A stretch of DNA of 64,000 nucleotides from UBA6016 sp041915365. GTDB taxonomy: Bacteria; Campylobacterota; Campylobacteria; Campylobacterales; UBA6016. Positions 25,075-34,080 of this stretch are shown piece after piece. The position numbers were made by a program, and so were the translations under genes. The stretch is from the NCBI GenBank assembly GCA_041915365.1, contig JAYSBP010000011.1, forward strand, positions 1 to 64,000. Direction: 5' to 3'. Numbering within the stretch: position 1 is the first letter of the stretch; every line of letters starts with the position of its first letter. Below the pieces are notes generated by a model. That model was given only the letters and a program-made list of their open reading frames with translations. It was not told the origin of the DNA and did no database searches.

Positions 25075-26337
25075 CTATTTACTTGGTCCTACGATATACC
25101 CAGCTACCGCACTCGCTGCCGCTATTGCAGAGTTGGCTAGATATACTTCAGATGTTCTAGCGCCCATTCTACCGACAAAGTTTCTGTTTGTGGTGGCTAT
25201 AGCTCTCTCGCCGTCACCTAGTATGCCCATATATCCGCCTAGACATGCGCCGCATGTTGGATTGCTAAATACCGCTCCCGCTTCTACGAATATATCCACA
25301 TAACCTAGCTTGTATGCCTGAAGTGCTATTTTTTGCGTTGCAGGGGTGATGATTAGCCTCACATGAGGAGCTACTTTTTTTCCTTTTAGGATTTTTGCCG
25401 CCATTTCAAGGTCTGATAGTCTTCCATTCGTACAAGAGCCGATGAACGCTTGGTCAACACGGATTTTGTCCGCCACCGCTTGACTAAGAGGTTTGCCGTT
25501 TGATGGCAAGAACGGATATGCGATGACAGGCTCTAAGTTCGCCACATCAATATGGAGCACTTGGCAGTACTCGGCGTCTGCATCGGAGTAAAACTCTTTT
25601 GCAGTTCTGGCAAGATTTTTGTCCGCCAAAAACGCTCTTGTCGTGTCATCTACCGCCACGATACCGTTTTTTGCTCCGGCTTCTATTGCCATATTACAAA
25701 GGCTAAATCTATCGTCCATCGTGAGGTACTGTATCGTGTCACCCGTAAACTCAAGCGCTTTGTATAGCGCCCCATCCACGCCTATCATTCTGATAATTTC
25801 AAGGATTAGGTCTTTACCCGTCACATATTCTCTCGGTTTGCCTTTGAACACCACCTTGATAGTCTCAGGCACTTTAAACCAGTTTTCACCCGTTATCATC
25901 GTAAAAGCAAGGTCGGTACTACCCATACCAGTAGAGAATGCCCCCAGAGCGCCGTGTGTACAAGTGTGGCTGTCTGCACCTATGATGACATCACCCGGCA
26001 CTACAAGCCCTTTTTCAGGCAAGAGGGCGTGCTCTATACCCATATCTTTTTCATCGAAAAACAGCTTCATATTATGCTTAGCGGCAAAATCACGGCTGAT
26101 TCTTGCTTGATTGGCGCTCGCTATGTCTTTTGCGGGGATGAAGTGGTCCATAACTATACAAAAGCCGTTCGGGTTTGCTAGTTTTGTCGCTCCAGACTCC
26201 TCAAAGGCTCTGATAGATAGAGGCGTAGTGATGTCGTTACCTATTGTCATATCGACTTTTACTCTTACGATGTCGCCCGCTTTTACCGCTTTTCCTGCGT
26301 GGTCAGAAAATATTTTTTCGGTTATCGTTTGTCCCAT
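25075..26337 (-). CDS. leuC: 3-isopropylmalate dehydratase large subunit (LeuC)
   Basis: This 420-aa aconitase-family enzyme isomerises isopropylmalate in leucine synthesis. It has DSHTCTHGALGAF, GSCTNGRLSDLEMAA (first cluster Cys) and FSNPTCGACLGGYMG (the two further Cys of the 4Fe-4S site). Length and the HacA/LeuC-like N-terminus (MGQTITEKIFSDHAGK) fit the short archaeal-type LeuC. ATG 26337 is chosen for the AAGG before it; the longer frame adds 11 codons without support. The small subunit leuD is not adjacent. Confidence 0.93.
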   Translation of the reverse strand: MGQTITEKIFSDHAGKAVKAGDIVRVKVDMTIGNDITTPLSIRAFEESGATKLANPNGFCIVMDHFIPAKDIASANQARISRDFAAKHNMKLFFDEKDMGIEHALLPEKGLVVPGDVIIGADSHTCTHGALGAFSTGMGSTDLAFTMITGENWFKVPETIKVVFKGKPREYVTGKDLILEIIRMIGVDGALYKALEFTGDTIQYLTMDDRFSLCNMAIEAGAKNGIVAVDDTTRAFLADKNLARTAKEFYSDADAEYCQVLHIDVANLEPVIAYPFLPSNGKPLSQAVADKIRVDQAFIGSCTNGRLSDLEMAAKILKGKKVAPHVRLIITPATQKIALQAYKLGYVDIFVEAGAVFSNPTCGACLGGYMGILGDGERAIATTNRNFVGRMGARTSEVYLANSAIAAASAVAGYIVGPSK

Positions 26338-26408
26338 TTTTATACCTTTAAATGCTCTTATTTGTCGCAATTTTAGCCGATTTTGGCTTTTATAGGTAAA
26401 ATCAGCTT

Positions 26409-27722
26409 ATGAAATACGCCGTACTAAAAGCCCTAGTATCAAAACTACAAAATGAAAAAAAACTTGGCCGTGTGTCACGGGTGGCGGACTCCGTTCTAAA
26501 AGTCGAATTCTCAAGGGATGAGACGTATTTTTTTGATTTGACGAGAGGGCATAACTTTGTCTTTAAAAACGAAAAAACTGCCCCAAAAGAGTATAAAGCG
26601 CCATTTGATGCCGCTCTCTCAAAATACTTTTCAAAATGCGATATATGCGGCGTTACGCTTGCAGACAACGACAAAATAATAAGCATCTGCGCATCCTCAA
26701 AACTCGGCTACAAAGAACAAAAAACAACGCTTATCTTAGAGTTTACAGGCAAGAGCGCAAATATGATAGTCGCCGATGATAAAGGCATCGTGTTGTCGGC
26801 TCTTAGGTACGAAGTCGGTGGTGTGCGTGAGGTGCGGGCGGCTCAGGCGTATGTTCCGCCTCCGCCTCCGCCTTTTGTTTTTTCGCAGATTGATGTCGGT
26901 GATGTGGATGAATATATAGAAAATATGCTTTTCCAAAAGCAAAAAAACCGCCTCGAAAACCTAAAAAGTCAAAAAATAGCTCAAATAGATAAAAAAATAG
27001 AGAAATTAGAGAGTCTAATCGCATCTTTTGAAGAGCCGCAAGAGCTTGTCCAAAAGTCTGACGAAGCCTTAAAGATAGGGGATTTGCTGTGTGCAAACGC
27101 CCACCTTGTCGTACCACATCAAAAAAGCGTTAAGCTGGAAGATTTTGACGGCAAGGAAACAGTTATTGAACTCCCTGATTTTAGAAGTCAAAAAGAGATA
27201 TTGAACTTTTTTTATCAAAAATCTAAAAAACTACGCAAAAAAGCCGATGGAATACACAAAGAAAAAGAGTCGGTCGGGGAGCGGCTGAATTTTTTGAAAT
27301 CGCAGAGGTCTGCCATCTCTTCAGCCGTTGATGAAGAAGGTGTGCGGCTGTTCACTCAAAAGCAAAAAGGCGGTGAAAAAAAAGAAGAGTCAAGCGATAT
27401 TTTCGAGGTTTTTTATAAAGATTACAAAATCAGTACCGGAAAAAATCGAAAAGGAAACGAAAAATTGCTAAAATTGGCTCGTTCAAACGACTTTTGGTTT
27501 CATATCAAGGATTTGCCTTCGGCGCACACCGTATTGCATACCGATAAACAAAAGGTTCCTGACGACGTTATTTTGTTTGCGGCGAAGATGTGCGTTCAGC
27601 TTTCTGTTTCGAAAGAGGGCGTTTATTTGGTAGATTACGCAAAAAGAAGGGACGTATCTCCCGTGGAGGGGGCAAACGTCAACTATGTTAACTATAAGAC
27701 ATTAACGGTAAAAAAGGAATAG
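26409..27722 (+). CDS. rqcH: NFACT-family protein (RqcH/Rqc2-like)
   Basis: This 437-aa protein has a short NFACT-N domain, a long coiled coil (about 170-300) and the NFACT-R domain near the C-terminus (FWFHIKDLPSAHTVLHTDK...VEGANVNYVNYKTLTV). RqcH recruits alanyl-tRNA to split 50S subunits to tag stalled peptides. The Campylobacterota form is shorter than the Bacillus one, and I recall it upstream of cdsA/dxr in Campylobacter, as here. It leads a run of five genes with minimal gaps. Confidence 0.85.
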   Translation: MKYAVLKALVSKLQNEKKLGRVSRVADSVLKVEFSRDETYFFDLTRGHNFVFKNEKTAPKEYKAPFDAALSKYFSKCDICGVTLADNDKIISICASSKLGYKEQKTTLILEFTGKSANMIVADDKGIVLSALRYEVGGVREVRAAQAYVPPPPPPFVFSQIDVGDVDEYIENMLFQKQKNRLENLKSQKIAQIDKKIEKLESLIASFEEPQELVQKSDEALKIGDLLCANAHLVVPHQKSVKLEDFDGKETVIELPDFRSQKEILNFFYQKSKKLRKKADGIHKEKESVGERLNFLKSQRSAISSAVDEEGVRLFTQKQKGGEKKEESSDIFEVFYKDYKISTGKNRKGNEKLLKLARSNDFWFHIKDLPSAHTVLHTDKQKVPDDVILFAAKMCVQLSVSKEGVYLVDYAKRRDVSPVEGANVNYVNYKTLTVKKE

Positions 27723-27725
27723 GAC

Positions 27726-28031
27726 GTGGCAGCCGTAACGCCTGTTGGCTCTCAAATATACGTCAACCAAGCCGCACCTTTGGTGTCACAGCTCCATCAG
27801 GGCGTGGCGCAGAGGTTTGATATGCAGGCTTTTGTGGCGATGCAAGCCGAGCAAGAGAAAGAGCCAAAAATAGAGCCCGTCGTAGAGTCTGACGGTTCGC
27901 AAAAAATCAATGCAGATGCCGACGGCGGCAAAAATACAGAACAGCACGAACAACAACAAAGAGAAAAAACAGATGAAGAAGAGCCGCAAGAGCCTTTCAA
28001 GTCCGACCATATTTTAGATTTAAAAGTTTAA
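27726..28031 (+). CDS. Conserved small acidic protein between NFACT and cdsA
   Basis: A 101-aa protein starts at GTG 27726, three bases after the NFACT stop, with AAGGA upstream. The first half is mildly hydrophobic and helical (PVGSQIYVNQAAPLVSQLHQ). The second half is Glu/Gln/Lys-rich and probably disordered, ending FKSDHILDLKV. A small gene in the same place is present in Campylobacter as I recall. Function unknown. Confidence 0.6.
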   Translation: MAAVTPVGSQIYVNQAAPLVSQLHQGVAQRFDMQAFVAMQAEQEKEPKIEPVVESDGSQKINADADGGKNTEQHEQQQREKTDEEEPQEPFKSDHILDLKV

Positions 28032-28044
28032 CAAGGAAGTTTAG

Positions 28045-28839
28045 TTGCAAACCCCGCATTTTTTGAACGCTTCAAAAGAACGCTACATGACGGCATTCAT
28101 ACTCATAGGGATAACCGTCGGTGTGATACTTATAGATAATTTTTTGCTCACTTGGGCTTTTATGGGCGTATTTTATTTTCTAGGCTTTATAGAGGCCAAT
28201 AGACTATTTAAATTGCAAAATATCTCTTTGTATCCAATAGCGATTATTATATGGCTCTCGGCATATTTTATGACCGACCCAGAGGATTTGGTGTTTTTTG
28301 TCCTTTTGATATATGCTAGTTATTTAGCGTTCAAAAATAGAGTCGGTTTTGTAGAGGGGATAGAGGGGCAAAAAGGGGTCAGAAACCTAATGGTGTTTTT
28401 GTATCCTACCGCACCAATGCTATTTATGCTCTCTTTGTACAAAGACTATGGGATGGCGTCGCTATTTTGGCTGATAGTCATCGTAGCCGTTACCGATACG
28501 GCGGCTTTTTTTACCGGTAAAGCGGTCGGTAAAGTCCCGTTTTCTCCGGCAAGTCCGAACAAGACCCTTGAAGGCGTGCTTGGCGGTATACTTGTGGCGA
28601 GCATAGTCGGCACACTGATGGGAATGGCATTTTTGCCATTTTTTAAGGCCTTGCTTATATCTTTTGCCGTATCGGCTTCATCGATATTTGGGGATTTGTT
28701 TGAGTCATCACTAAAAAGACATGCCGACGTAAAAGATAGCGGCAATTTCCTCCCAGGGCACGGCGGCGTACTTGATAGACTTGATGGACATTTGTTTGGG
28801 GCGGTTGCGATGGTGGTACTTCTTAGAGGTCTTTATTGA
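28045..28839 (+). CDS. cdsA: Phosphatidate cytidylyltransferase
   Basis: This 264-aa inner-membrane enzyme makes CDP-diacylglycerol from phosphatidate and CTP. It has several spans and the CdsA signature near the end, SSLKRHADVKDSGNFLPGHGGVLDRLDG. The start is TTG 28045 with AAGGAAG eight bases upstream. The stop overlaps the TTG start of dxr (TTGA). Confidence 0.94.
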   Translation: MQTPHFLNASKERYMTAFILIGITVGVILIDNFLLTWAFMGVFYFLGFIEANRLFKLQNISLYPIAIIIWLSAYFMTDPEDLVFFVLLIYASYLAFKNRVGFVEGIEGQKGVRNLMVFLYPTAPMLFMLSLYKDYGMASLFWLIVIVAVTDTAAFFTGKAVGKVPFSPASPNKTLEGVLGGILVASIVGTLMGMAFLPFFKALLISFAVSASSIFGDLFESSLKRHADVKDSGNFLPGHGGVLDRLDGHLFGAVAMVVLLRGLY

Positions 28840-29927
28840 TAATTCTCGGCTCCACAGGCTCCATAGGAGTCAATGCCATTGACGTGTGTGAAAGAGAAAG
28901 TATACAAATAGAGCTTCTGTCCGCAGGTAGCAACTCTGAGCTTTTGAAAAAACAAATAGAAAAATTCCGCCCAAAATATGCTTGTATAGACAAAAATGAC
29001 GGCTCGCTGGGGAGAAACTACTTAGGGAGCGAGATTTTTTACGGAGCGGAGGGGCTTAGCGAGGCCTTGGCAAAGACACAAAGCGCTAAAGCGCTAAATG
29101 CGATAGTCGGGTTCGCAGGGTTGCGCTCTACTCTGGGCTGTATTGAGCTTGGCAAAGAGGTCGCTCTCGCCAACAAAGAGTCTCTCGTTGCAGCTGGAAA
29201 ATTCATAGATATATCAAAAATAACCCCCGTTGACAGCGAGCATTTCGCACTTTGGTATCTAAACAGAGGTTTTGGCAAAATCCGAAAGATGACAATAACG
29301 GCGAGTGGCGGCGCACTAAGGGATGCTCCACTCGGCCAAATATACGCTTCAAGTGTCTGTGATGTGTTAAAACACCCCAACTGGACAATGGGGCGGAAAA
29401 TAACCGTTGATAGCGCAACGATGGTAAACAAGCTCTTTGAAATTATCGAGGCGTACTGGCTTTTCGGCGACAAAATCTCATACGATGCAATAATAGAGAC
29501 AAGCTCCACTATACACGCCATGATAGAGTTTGACGATGGGGTAAGTACGGCGCAGATGAGCGAGCCTGATATGAGACTCCCTATATCGTACGCACTATGC
29601 GGCAAGGCTACGCAAGATTTGTTTCAAAGCATTGACCTGCTTGGGCTTGGGGCTTTGGAGTTTAGGGCTATTGAGGAGGTGCGATACCCTGTTTGGAGGC
29701 TCAAAAACGAGCTTTTATCCAACCCGTCTTTGGCGCTTGTTCTTAACTCCGCAAATGAAATTGCCGTTGAAGCTTTTTTGGATGAGAAGATAGCTTTTGG
29801 AGAGATAGCTAGTACTATTTTTTCGGCGTGCGAGAAGTATGACGGGGCAAAGACGAATAGCATAGACGACGTATTTGCGCTTGACAAAGAGGTAAGGGAA
29901 TATGCAAGAAGTATCATCAAAGCCTAA
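28836..29927 (+). CDS. dxr: 1-deoxy-D-xylulose 5-phosphate reductoisomerase
   Basis: This 363-aa enzyme forms MEP in non-mevalonate isoprenoid synthesis. The N-terminal NADPH-binding loop is ILGSTGSIGVNA. ANKESLVAAG, PVDSEHFA (metal-binding Asp/Glu), TASGGALRD, HPNWTMGRKITVDSATM and the C-terminal helical domain are all present. The start is TTG 28836, overlapping the cdsA stop. The short N-terminus, lacking a few residues before the GSTGSIG loop, is normal for the Campylobacter form. Confidence 0.95.
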   Translation: MIILGSTGSIGVNAIDVCERESIQIELLSAGSNSELLKKQIEKFRPKYACIDKNDGSLGRNYLGSEIFYGAEGLSEALAKTQSAKALNAIVGFAGLRSTLGCIELGKEVALANKESLVAAGKFIDISKITPVDSEHFALWYLNRGFGKIRKMTITASGGALRDAPLGQIYASSVCDVLKHPNWTMGRKITVDSATMVNKLFEIIEAYWLFGDKISYDAIIETSSTIHAMIEFDDGVSTAQMSEPDMRLPISYALCGKATQDLFQSIDLLGLGALEFRAIEEVRYPVWRLKNELLSNPSLALVLNSANEIAVEAFLDEKIAFGEIASTIFSACEKYDGAKTNSIDDVFALDKEVREYARSIIKA

Positions 29928-30447
29928 AATACTTATTTTGCACGGCTGGGGCGGGAGTGATTTTCCGCATTGGCAACATTGGCTTACTACGAAGCTTGCG
30001 GGAGAGGGTTACCCTGTGTATTTTCCGCAACTCCCTTTTATGCATACGCCTCGCAAAAAAGTTTGGCTTGAGAGTTTGGAGGGGATAATGTCTTCTTTCA
30101 AGCCAGATAGAATTGTGTGCCATTCACTTGGCAATATACTTTGGTTTTGGTACGCAAAAGCTCATCCGGAAGTAAAATTTGAAAAAGTGTTGCTGGTTGC
30201 TCCTCCATCCAGAAAGACGGACATAAAAGCCGTGGATACTTTTTTCCCGTTTCCAAAAGCCTCTGCACTATCCGATAATGCCTTGTTTGTCGTTAGTACG
30301 AATGACAAGTACATGGACGTGGACGAGGCAAGCGAAATACAAAAAGAGCTAGCTTGCGATATGAAGATAATACAAAGTGGCGGTCATCTCAACTCTGACG
30401 CCGGATATGGCGCTTGGCCTTTTGCATACGAGTGGATAACGGCGTGA
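29902..30447 (+). CDS. RBBP9/YdeN-family alpha/beta hydrolase
   Basis: This 181-aa serine hydrolase has LILHGWGGSDFPHWQHWL near the start, the nucleophile elbow CHSLGN (Ser in the usual GHSLG, here with Cys before His), VSTNDKYMDV with the likely Asp, and SGGHLN with the His. The family is poorly defined and the substrate unknown. It overlaps the end of dxr by 26 bases and the start of tsaD by four, so it belongs to this operon. Confidence 0.85.
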   Translation: MQEVSSKPKILILHGWGGSDFPHWQHWLTTKLAGEGYPVYFPQLPFMHTPRKKVWLESLEGIMSSFKPDRIVCHSLGNILWFWYAKAHPEVKFEKVLLVAPPSRKTDIKAVDTFFPFPKASALSDNALFVVSTNDKYMDVDEASEIQKELACDMKIIQSGGHLNSDAGYGAWPFAYEWITA

Positions 30448-31427
30448 TACTATCCATAGAATCAAGCTGCGACGATAGCGCAATAGCGATAACCGAAATA
30501 GAGAGCAAAAAGCTTCTATTTCACAAAAAAATCTCTCAAGATGAAGAGCATAGCGTATACGGTGGAGTTGTGCCTGAGCTTGCGAGTAGGCTTCACGCGC
30601 TTTCGTTACCAAAATTGCTAGAGTCTGCCAGTGAATATCTCCCGCATATCAAAGCCGTAGCCGTGACCAATGAGCCTGGGCTTGTAGTCTCTCTCGTCGA
30701 GGGCGTATCGATGGCAAAAAGCGTTGCCATAGCGCTTGGCGTGCCACTCATCCCAGTCAATCACTTAATAGGGCATATTTATTCGTTATTTATCGAGTCT
30801 GATTCTAGCTTGCCACTTGATGTGTTGCTTGTATCCGGCGGTCATACGCAGTATATGAGAGTTCGCTCAATGGTGGACGTGGAACTTGTTGCAAAGACTA
30901 TGGATGATAGTTTTGGGGAGAGCTTTGACAAAGCGGCAAAGATGCTGGGTCTTGGCTATCCTGGTGGGCCTCTAATAGAGGAGTGGGCCTTGAGAGGCGA
31001 CGAAAACCGTTATGAACTCCCCGTGGCTCTTCAGGATAATAGACTTGCGTTTAGCTACTCGGGGCTCAAAAACGCATTTAGGCTAAAAATAGAAGAGGTT
31101 GGCGAGATGAATGAGCAAAAAATAGCAGACCTTGCAGCCTCGTTTCAAAAAGTAGCAGTAGAGCATTTGCTATTTAAAATAAGACAGATTGTGAGAAATA
31201 ATCCACCAAAAATACTTGGCATAGTCGGCGGTGCGGCGGCAAATAAGCGACTCAGAAGCGAACTTGATATACTCTCTAAAAAGCATAGTTTTGAGCTAAT
31301 TTTTCCAAAAATGGAGTTTTGCTCAGATAATGCCGCTATGGTTGGCAGGGTTGGTGTAGAGGCTTACAAAGAGAAAATGTTTAAAAATTATGCAGATTTT
31401 GACGTTGCGTCGAGAGCAAATTTTTAA
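30444..31427 (+). CDS. tsaD: tRNA N6-threonylcarbamoyladenosine transferase TsaD
   Basis: This 327-aa protein completes t6A37 modification of ANN-decoding tRNAs with TsaB and TsaE. It has the Kae1 features SIESSCDDSAIA, VVPELASR, the metal-binding HxxxH in NHLIGH, LLVSGGHTQ, YPGGP, and GGAAANKRLR with FCSDNAAM near the end. GTG 30444 (GTGA overlapping the hydrolase stop) is chosen because family proteins begin at ILSIESSCD; a longer TTG-start frame adds ten codons. Confidence 0.95.
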   Translation: MILSIESSCDDSAIAITEIESKKLLFHKKISQDEEHSVYGGVVPELASRLHALSLPKLLESASEYLPHIKAVAVTNEPGLVVSLVEGVSMAKSVAIALGVPLIPVNHLIGHIYSLFIESDSSLPLDVLLVSGGHTQYMRVRSMVDVELVAKTMDDSFGESFDKAAKMLGLGYPGGPLIEEWALRGDENRYELPVALQDNRLAFSYSGLKNAFRLKIEEVGEMNEQKIADLAASFQKVAVEHLLFKIRQIVRNNPPKILGIVGGAAANKRLRSELDILSKKHSFELIFPKMEFCSDNAAMVGRVGVEAYKEKMFKNYADFDVASRANF

Positions 31428-31493
31428 TTAAGACTAATTTTATCTTTTTTAGCCTACAATTTGAGCAGTTATCAAAAAACAAGGAGATAAAAA

Positions 31494-32039
31494 ATGGCAT
31501 CAGTACTTTTCAAAGGTAGTCCGGTAAATCTTGAAGGAACAGAGGTAAAAGTAGGGGATAAAGCTCCTGCGATTACTCTTCCAAACAAAGGTCTTGCAGA
31601 CGTAGTTGTTGGTGGCGCTAGCGACTGCATCCAAATAATCGTAGCAGTACCTTCTCTTGATACTCCGGTATGTGCGTCTGAAACTAGAAAATTCAACGTT
31701 GAAGCTGCAAAAATCAACAGCGCAAAAGTGCAAATCGTATCTATGGACCTTCCGTTTGCGGCTGGTAGATTTTGTACGACTGAAGGTATCGAAAACCTTG
31801 ACGTATGTTCAGATTTTAGAGGCAAAGAGTTTGCAAAAGCTTATGGCGTACTAATAGGTGAAGGCGTACTTAGAGGTCTAACGGCTAGAGCTATATTCGT
31901 AGTTGATAAAGCCGGAACGGTAGTTTACAAAGAACTTGTAAGCGAAGTAACAGAAGAGCCAAACTATGACGCTGCTCTTGAGGCCGCAAAAGCTGCTGGC
32001 GCTACTGGCTCATCTTGCTGCGGTGGTGGTTGCCACTAA
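31494..32039 (+). CDS. tpx: Thiol peroxidase with Cys/His-rich tail
   Basis: This 181-aa atypical 2-Cys peroxiredoxin reduces peroxides using thioredoxin. The peroxidatic Cys is in VPSLDTPVCASETR and the resolving Cys in NLDVCSDFR, with GLTARAIFVVDKAG following. It is about 14 residues longer than usual Tpx and ends GSSCCGGGCH, a compact three-Cys, one-His motif that could bind metal or take part in disulfide exchange. AGGAG lies before the ATG. It is a single gene with its own terminator. Confidence 0.94.
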   Translation: MASVLFKGSPVNLEGTEVKVGDKAPAITLPNKGLADVVVGGASDCIQIIVAVPSLDTPVCASETRKFNVEAAKINSAKVQIVSMDLPFAAGRFCTTEGIENLDVCSDFRGKEFAKAYGVLIGEGVLRGLTARAIFVVDKAGTVVYKELVSEVTEEPNYDAALEAAKAAGATGSSCCGGGCH

Positions 32040-32046
32040 CTAAAGT

Positions 32047-32077
32047 TATAGGCGGATTTTCCGTCTATACTATTTTT
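32047..32077 (+). terminator. Terminator after tpx
   Basis: A ten-base stem with one G.T pair (TATAGGCGGA/TCCGTCTATA) and a three-base loop is followed by CTATTTTT. It begins 8 bases after the tpx stop and overlaps the end of murB on the other strand. Confidence 0.75.
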
Positions 32078-32847
32078 ACCTCTAGCTCCAACTTGACTTT
32101 TGACTTTTCCATGACTTTTTTTTGCGCTAGCTCTATAAGTTCTAGCGCATCTTCCACTTTCCCATCCCCTAGATTTACCAAAAAATTAGCGTGAACTTCG
32201 CTAAACGCCATGTCGCCTATTCTATAGCCTTTCATTCCCGCTTCCTCTAGCAGTCTTCCGGCGTAGTCAGCTTGTGGATTTTTGAAGCAGCTCCCTGCGC
32301 TTGGATTTTTTGGCTGATTTTTTCGTGCGTTTTTTAGCTCTTCAAACAACGCTTCATCAAACCCTTTTGTGCTTGCATCAAACACGGCTTCCAATGCTAT
32401 TCCGGCTAAAGAAGCAAATCTGTATCCGTGTGCGATTTCATCTTTTTGCTTGTAGCCGTCGGCAAATTTTACGGATATGATGCCGTTAAACATCTCTTGT
32501 CCTTTAAGACCGGCGTTCATGGAGAGCATACCGCCGATTGTTCCTGGTAGTCCACCCAAAAACTCAAATCCACTCAGGTTATTTTTCTTTGCAAAGCTAA
32601 ACGCCCGCCCGCCGCTCATTGCCGCTCCGATGCACAGCTTGTCTTCCTCTAACCTTATGTACTCAAACTCATCGCCCAAAATAGCTAGATTTTTGTTCTT
32701 TCCACTCACTATTAGGTTGTAGCCACCACCGATAATCATACCGTCAAATGCTGCGGCGTCGGCTTCGTTTTCTATGACGTTTATTTCTATGACTGGGCCC
32801 AGGCAAATGGAGGAGTATTTTGAAAAATCTACGGTTTTTTTGCGCAT
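32065..32847 (-). CDS. murB: UDP-N-acetylenolpyruvoylglucosamine reductase
   Basis: This 260-aa FAD enzyme reduces the enolpyruvyl group to form UDP-MurNAc. It has IIGGGYNLIV (FAD loop), GLPGTIGGMLSMNAGLKGQ, AGSCFKNP (catalytic Ser region) and FSEVHANFLVNLGD. The short form fits type II MurB as found in Campylobacter. It starts directly after the fliQ stop, with no gap. Confidence 0.94.
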   Translation of the reverse strand: MRKKTVDFSKYSSICLGPVIEINVIENEADAAAFDGMIIGGGYNLIVSGKNKNLAILGDEFEYIRLEEDKLCIGAAMSGGRAFSFAKKNNLSGFEFLGGLPGTIGGMLSMNAGLKGQEMFNGIISVKFADGYKQKDEIAHGYRFASLAGIALEAVFDASTKGFDEALFEELKNARKNQPKNPSAGSCFKNPQADYAGRLLEEAGMKGYRIGDMAFSEVHANFLVNLGDGKVEDALELIELAQKKVMEKSKVKLELEVKIV

Positions 32848-33114
32848 TTAGAAGACAAAAGTGGGAATCATACGGATAAGGCGGGTTGTGAAGTCTATTA
32901 GCTCGTTCATCATCCAAGGCATAGTAAAAAGCATAACAGCGCCAGTAAGGACGATTTTTGGCAAAAATGAAAGCGTCGCTTCGTTGATTTGTGTTGTGGC
33001 CTGAAAAATACTAACCACAAGTCCGGCAAGAAGTCCGGCAAGAAGCAGCGGCATTGAGATAATAAGCGTAATTTTTAGCGTCTCAACGGTTAACGCCACA
33101 AGTTTCGCTTCCAC
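32848..33114 (-). CDS. fliQ: Flagellar export apparatus protein FliQ
   Basis: This 88-aa protein has two membrane spans (about 14-38 and 50-72) and the FliQ pattern LVVSIFQATTQINEATLSFLPKI. It forms the export gate of the flagellar type III system with FliP and FliR. fliP is elsewhere in this window (44.9 kb). It sits between mqnD and murB, with murB as in Campylobacter. Confidence 0.94.
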   Translation of the reverse strand: MEAKLVALTVETLKITLIISMPLLLAGLLAGLVVSIFQATTQINEATLSFLPKIVLTGAVMLFTMPWMMNELIDFTTRLIRMIPTFVF

Positions 33115-33123
33115 TCCGGCCTC

Positions 33124-33984
33124 CTAACTGAATCTATAATCGACGTATTCTTTTGGCAACAGCATATCTGCGGCGCTAAGTTTTTTGTCGTAAATACCGT
33201 GATTATATCCTATTTCAAAGAGCTTATCAATAGCTGAAAGTGACAGCTCGTCCATCGTCTCGGAGCGTTCATTTGCATACATTGAGAGATATTTTTCGAG
33301 TTTTTTGGCATCCACCCTTATGAGGTCTCTTTCAAGGAGCATTTTGCTTAGCGTTTCCTTGTTTTTTACACCTACTTTTACAGCGTCAAGTAGTATGTTT
33401 TCAATGTTTATCGCCCTTAGTAGCGGTATTGAGCGTCTAATTCCCATTCCACCAAGCGGCAGAGGCATATTCCCAGCCAATTCTCTCCATATATCAAATA
33501 TCTCACGCTCAACCTCTAGGTCATCAGAGTAAGTGAGTATTGCCTCGTGGATTAGCACGCCGGCATCGACTGCACCGTCAAGTACAGCCTTTTCAATTTC
33601 AAGAAAATTCATATACACGGGTCTTGCATCTGGATAGGCTATGCGAAAAAGCATCGCATTTGTGGTGTATTTGCCGCTTAGGGCTACTTTGAAATTTCGC
33701 TTTAGCTTTGCACCATTTTTCTTCACTAGCTTTGGCCCGTATCCTTCGCCAAAACTCATGGCACATCTTAGTAGGGCGTAGTCGTCTCTCATAAACGGAT
33801 AAGCGCCAAAGCTAATAGCAGTAGCGTCGTATGTTCCCTTCATTGCCTCTTCGTTTAGAGTTTCTATGTCGAGGGCTATATTGTCAAACTCTAGGTCGCC
33901 TGTATTTACCCATCCGAATTTGATAGCGTAATACATAAAAATATCATCTGCATCAGGCGAGTGGGCAACGCTTATTTTTGGCAT
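33124..33984 (-). CDS. mqnD: 1,4-dihydroxy-6-naphthoate synthase (MqnD)
   Basis: This 286-aa enzyme of the futalosine menaquinone route converts cyclic dehypoxanthine futalosine to dihydroxynaphthoate. The signature AHSPDADDIFMYYA is at residues 7-20, with ATAISFGAYPFMRDDYALL and the GVLIHEAILTY His motif. Periplasmic-binding-protein-like fold; cytoplasmic. MqnA is the near relative, but the SPDxDDxFM motif favours MqnD. It is first in mqnD-fliQ-murB and divergent from recA. Confidence 0.9.
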   Translation of the reverse strand: MPKISVAHSPDADDIFMYYAIKFGWVNTGDLEFDNIALDIETLNEEAMKGTYDATAISFGAYPFMRDDYALLRCAMSFGEGYGPKLVKKNGAKLKRNFKVALSGKYTTNAMLFRIAYPDARPVYMNFLEIEKAVLDGAVDAGVLIHEAILTYSDDLEVEREIFDIWRELAGNMPLPLGGMGIRRSIPLLRAINIENILLDAVKVGVKNKETLSKMLLERDLIRVDAKKLEKYLSMYANERSETMDELSLSAIDKLFEIGYNHGIYDKKLSAADMLLPKEYVDYRFS

Positions 33985-34080
33985 ATTTTTTCCGTCTTTT
34001 TTGGCGGATTTTACCGCTTCCTACTTTAAGCGTCCAAGTGTTAACATAATCTCATAATCCCGCAAAAAGGCCTAAACCGG

